A DNA stretch of 5,135 bases from JBIOWF01 sp044868295 (lineage in GTDB: Bacteria > Actinomycetota > Actinomycetes > Streptosporangiales > Streptosporangiaceae), in the NCBI GenBank assembly GCA_044868295.1, contig JBIOWF010000260.1:1-5135 (forward strand). Reading direction: 5' to 3'. Made by a program: the position numbers and the translations under genes. Positions 4,656 to 5,135 of this stretch are shown in pieces; the first letter of the stretch is position 1, and each line of letters starts with the position of its first letter. The notes under the pieces were generated by a model. The model did not search any database. It was given only the letters and a program-made list of their open reading frames with translations, and was not told where the DNA came from.

Positions 4656-5135
4656 TTACGAATGCGCGGCGAGCTTCTCCGCCAGTTCGGCGTCCAGCAA
4701 TGCCTGTATCACCGCGGCCAGGTCGCCGTCCAGGACTTGGTCGAGGTTGTACGCCTTGAAGCCCACCCGATGGTCGGAGATGCGGTTCTCCGGGAAGTTG
4801 TAGGTCCTGACCCGCTCGGAACGGTCGACCGTACGGACCTGGGATTTGCGCTCGGCCATCGCGGCTGCCTCGGCCTCCTCCTGCGCGATCGCCAGCAGCC
4901 GGGCGCGCAGGACTCGCATGGCCGACTCCTTGTTCTGGAGCTGGCTCTTCTCGTTCTGGCAGGAGACGACCACGCCGGTCGGGACGTGGGTGATCCGGAC
5001 GGCGGAGTCGGTGGTGTTGACGCTCTGGCCGCCGGGGCCGCTGGAGCGGTAGACGTCGATGCGCAGGTCGTTGGGGTCGATCTGGACCTCGACGTCCTCC
5101 GCCTCGGGGTAGATGAGCACGCCCGCGGCGCTGGT
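4656..5135 (-). CDS. prfA: Peptide chain release factor 1, C-terminal part (5' end outside window)
   Basis: RF1 recognises UAA and UAG stop codons in the ribosomal A site and triggers hydrolysis of the peptidyl-tRNA ester. The frame is open to the window edge, so only the last 159 residues are seen; RF1 is usually about 355-360 residues. Visible residue 1 is the T of a TSAA segment that normally opens the catalytic domain. The peptidyl-transferase motif GPGGQSVNTTDSAVRITH is at visible residues 33-50, with the GGQ at 35-37. It is followed by PTGVVVSCQNEKSQ and NKESAMRVLRARLL. The RTYNFPENRISDHR block (111-123) is typical of RF1, whereas RF2 differs there, so this is prfA and not prfB. The C-terminus ends AAHS with a TAA stop at 4658-4656. 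The stop codon is 8 bases before the start of prmC, whose product modifies the GGQ glutamine, so the two are almost certainly co-transcribed. No defects are visible. Confidence 0.97.
   Translation of the reverse strand, partial: TSAAGVLIYPEAEDVEVQIDPNDLRIDVYRSSGPGGQSVNTTDSAVRITHVPTGVVVSCQNEKSQLQNKESAMRVLRARLLAIAQEEAEAAAMAERKSQVRTVDRSERVRTYNFPENRISDHRVGFKAYNLDQVLDGDLAAVIQALLDAELAEKLAAHS

Overview
The window is high-GC DNA in which every gene I can support lies on the minus strand. GC-rich third codon positions, the prfA-prmC-sua5 gene order and proline/alanine-rich accessory proteins point to an actinobacterium. Streptosporangiales is my best guess, but it is an inference from protein style and not proven by the sequence. 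Read in transcription order (right to left), there are two blocks.

Block 1 (5135 to 2747) is a translation-quality cluster. It holds the C-terminal part of peptide chain release factor 1 (prfA, cut by the window edge). Eight bases later comes prmC, whose product methylates the GGQ glutamine of that release factor. Fifty bases further is an L-threonylcarbamoyladenylate synthase (YrdC/TsaC/Sua5 family) for the tRNA t6A modification. This last enzyme carries an unusual ~112-residue acidic, Ala-rich N-terminal tail built from an internal duplication.

A gap of 376 bp (2371-2746) follows. It has no gene I can support, but near the next start it holds a locally AT-richer stretch and two inverted repeats, so it probably carries the promoter of block 2.

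Block 2 (2370 to about 5) looks like a compact three-gene operon of unrecognised function: a 540-residue protein with a small helical N-terminal domain and a long disordered repeat-rich tail; a 112-residue membrane protein with a pentapeptide periodicity; and a 128-residue WXG-like helical protein. Each junction is a 4-base ATGA overlap (748-751 and 413-416), and a hairpin begins at the last stop codon. The combination of helical-hairpin proteins, a low-complexity tail and a small membrane protein resembles type VII (ESX)-type secreted-protein cassettes, but no conserved secretion component is in view and the role is unknown. This cassette is the part most likely to be undescribed.
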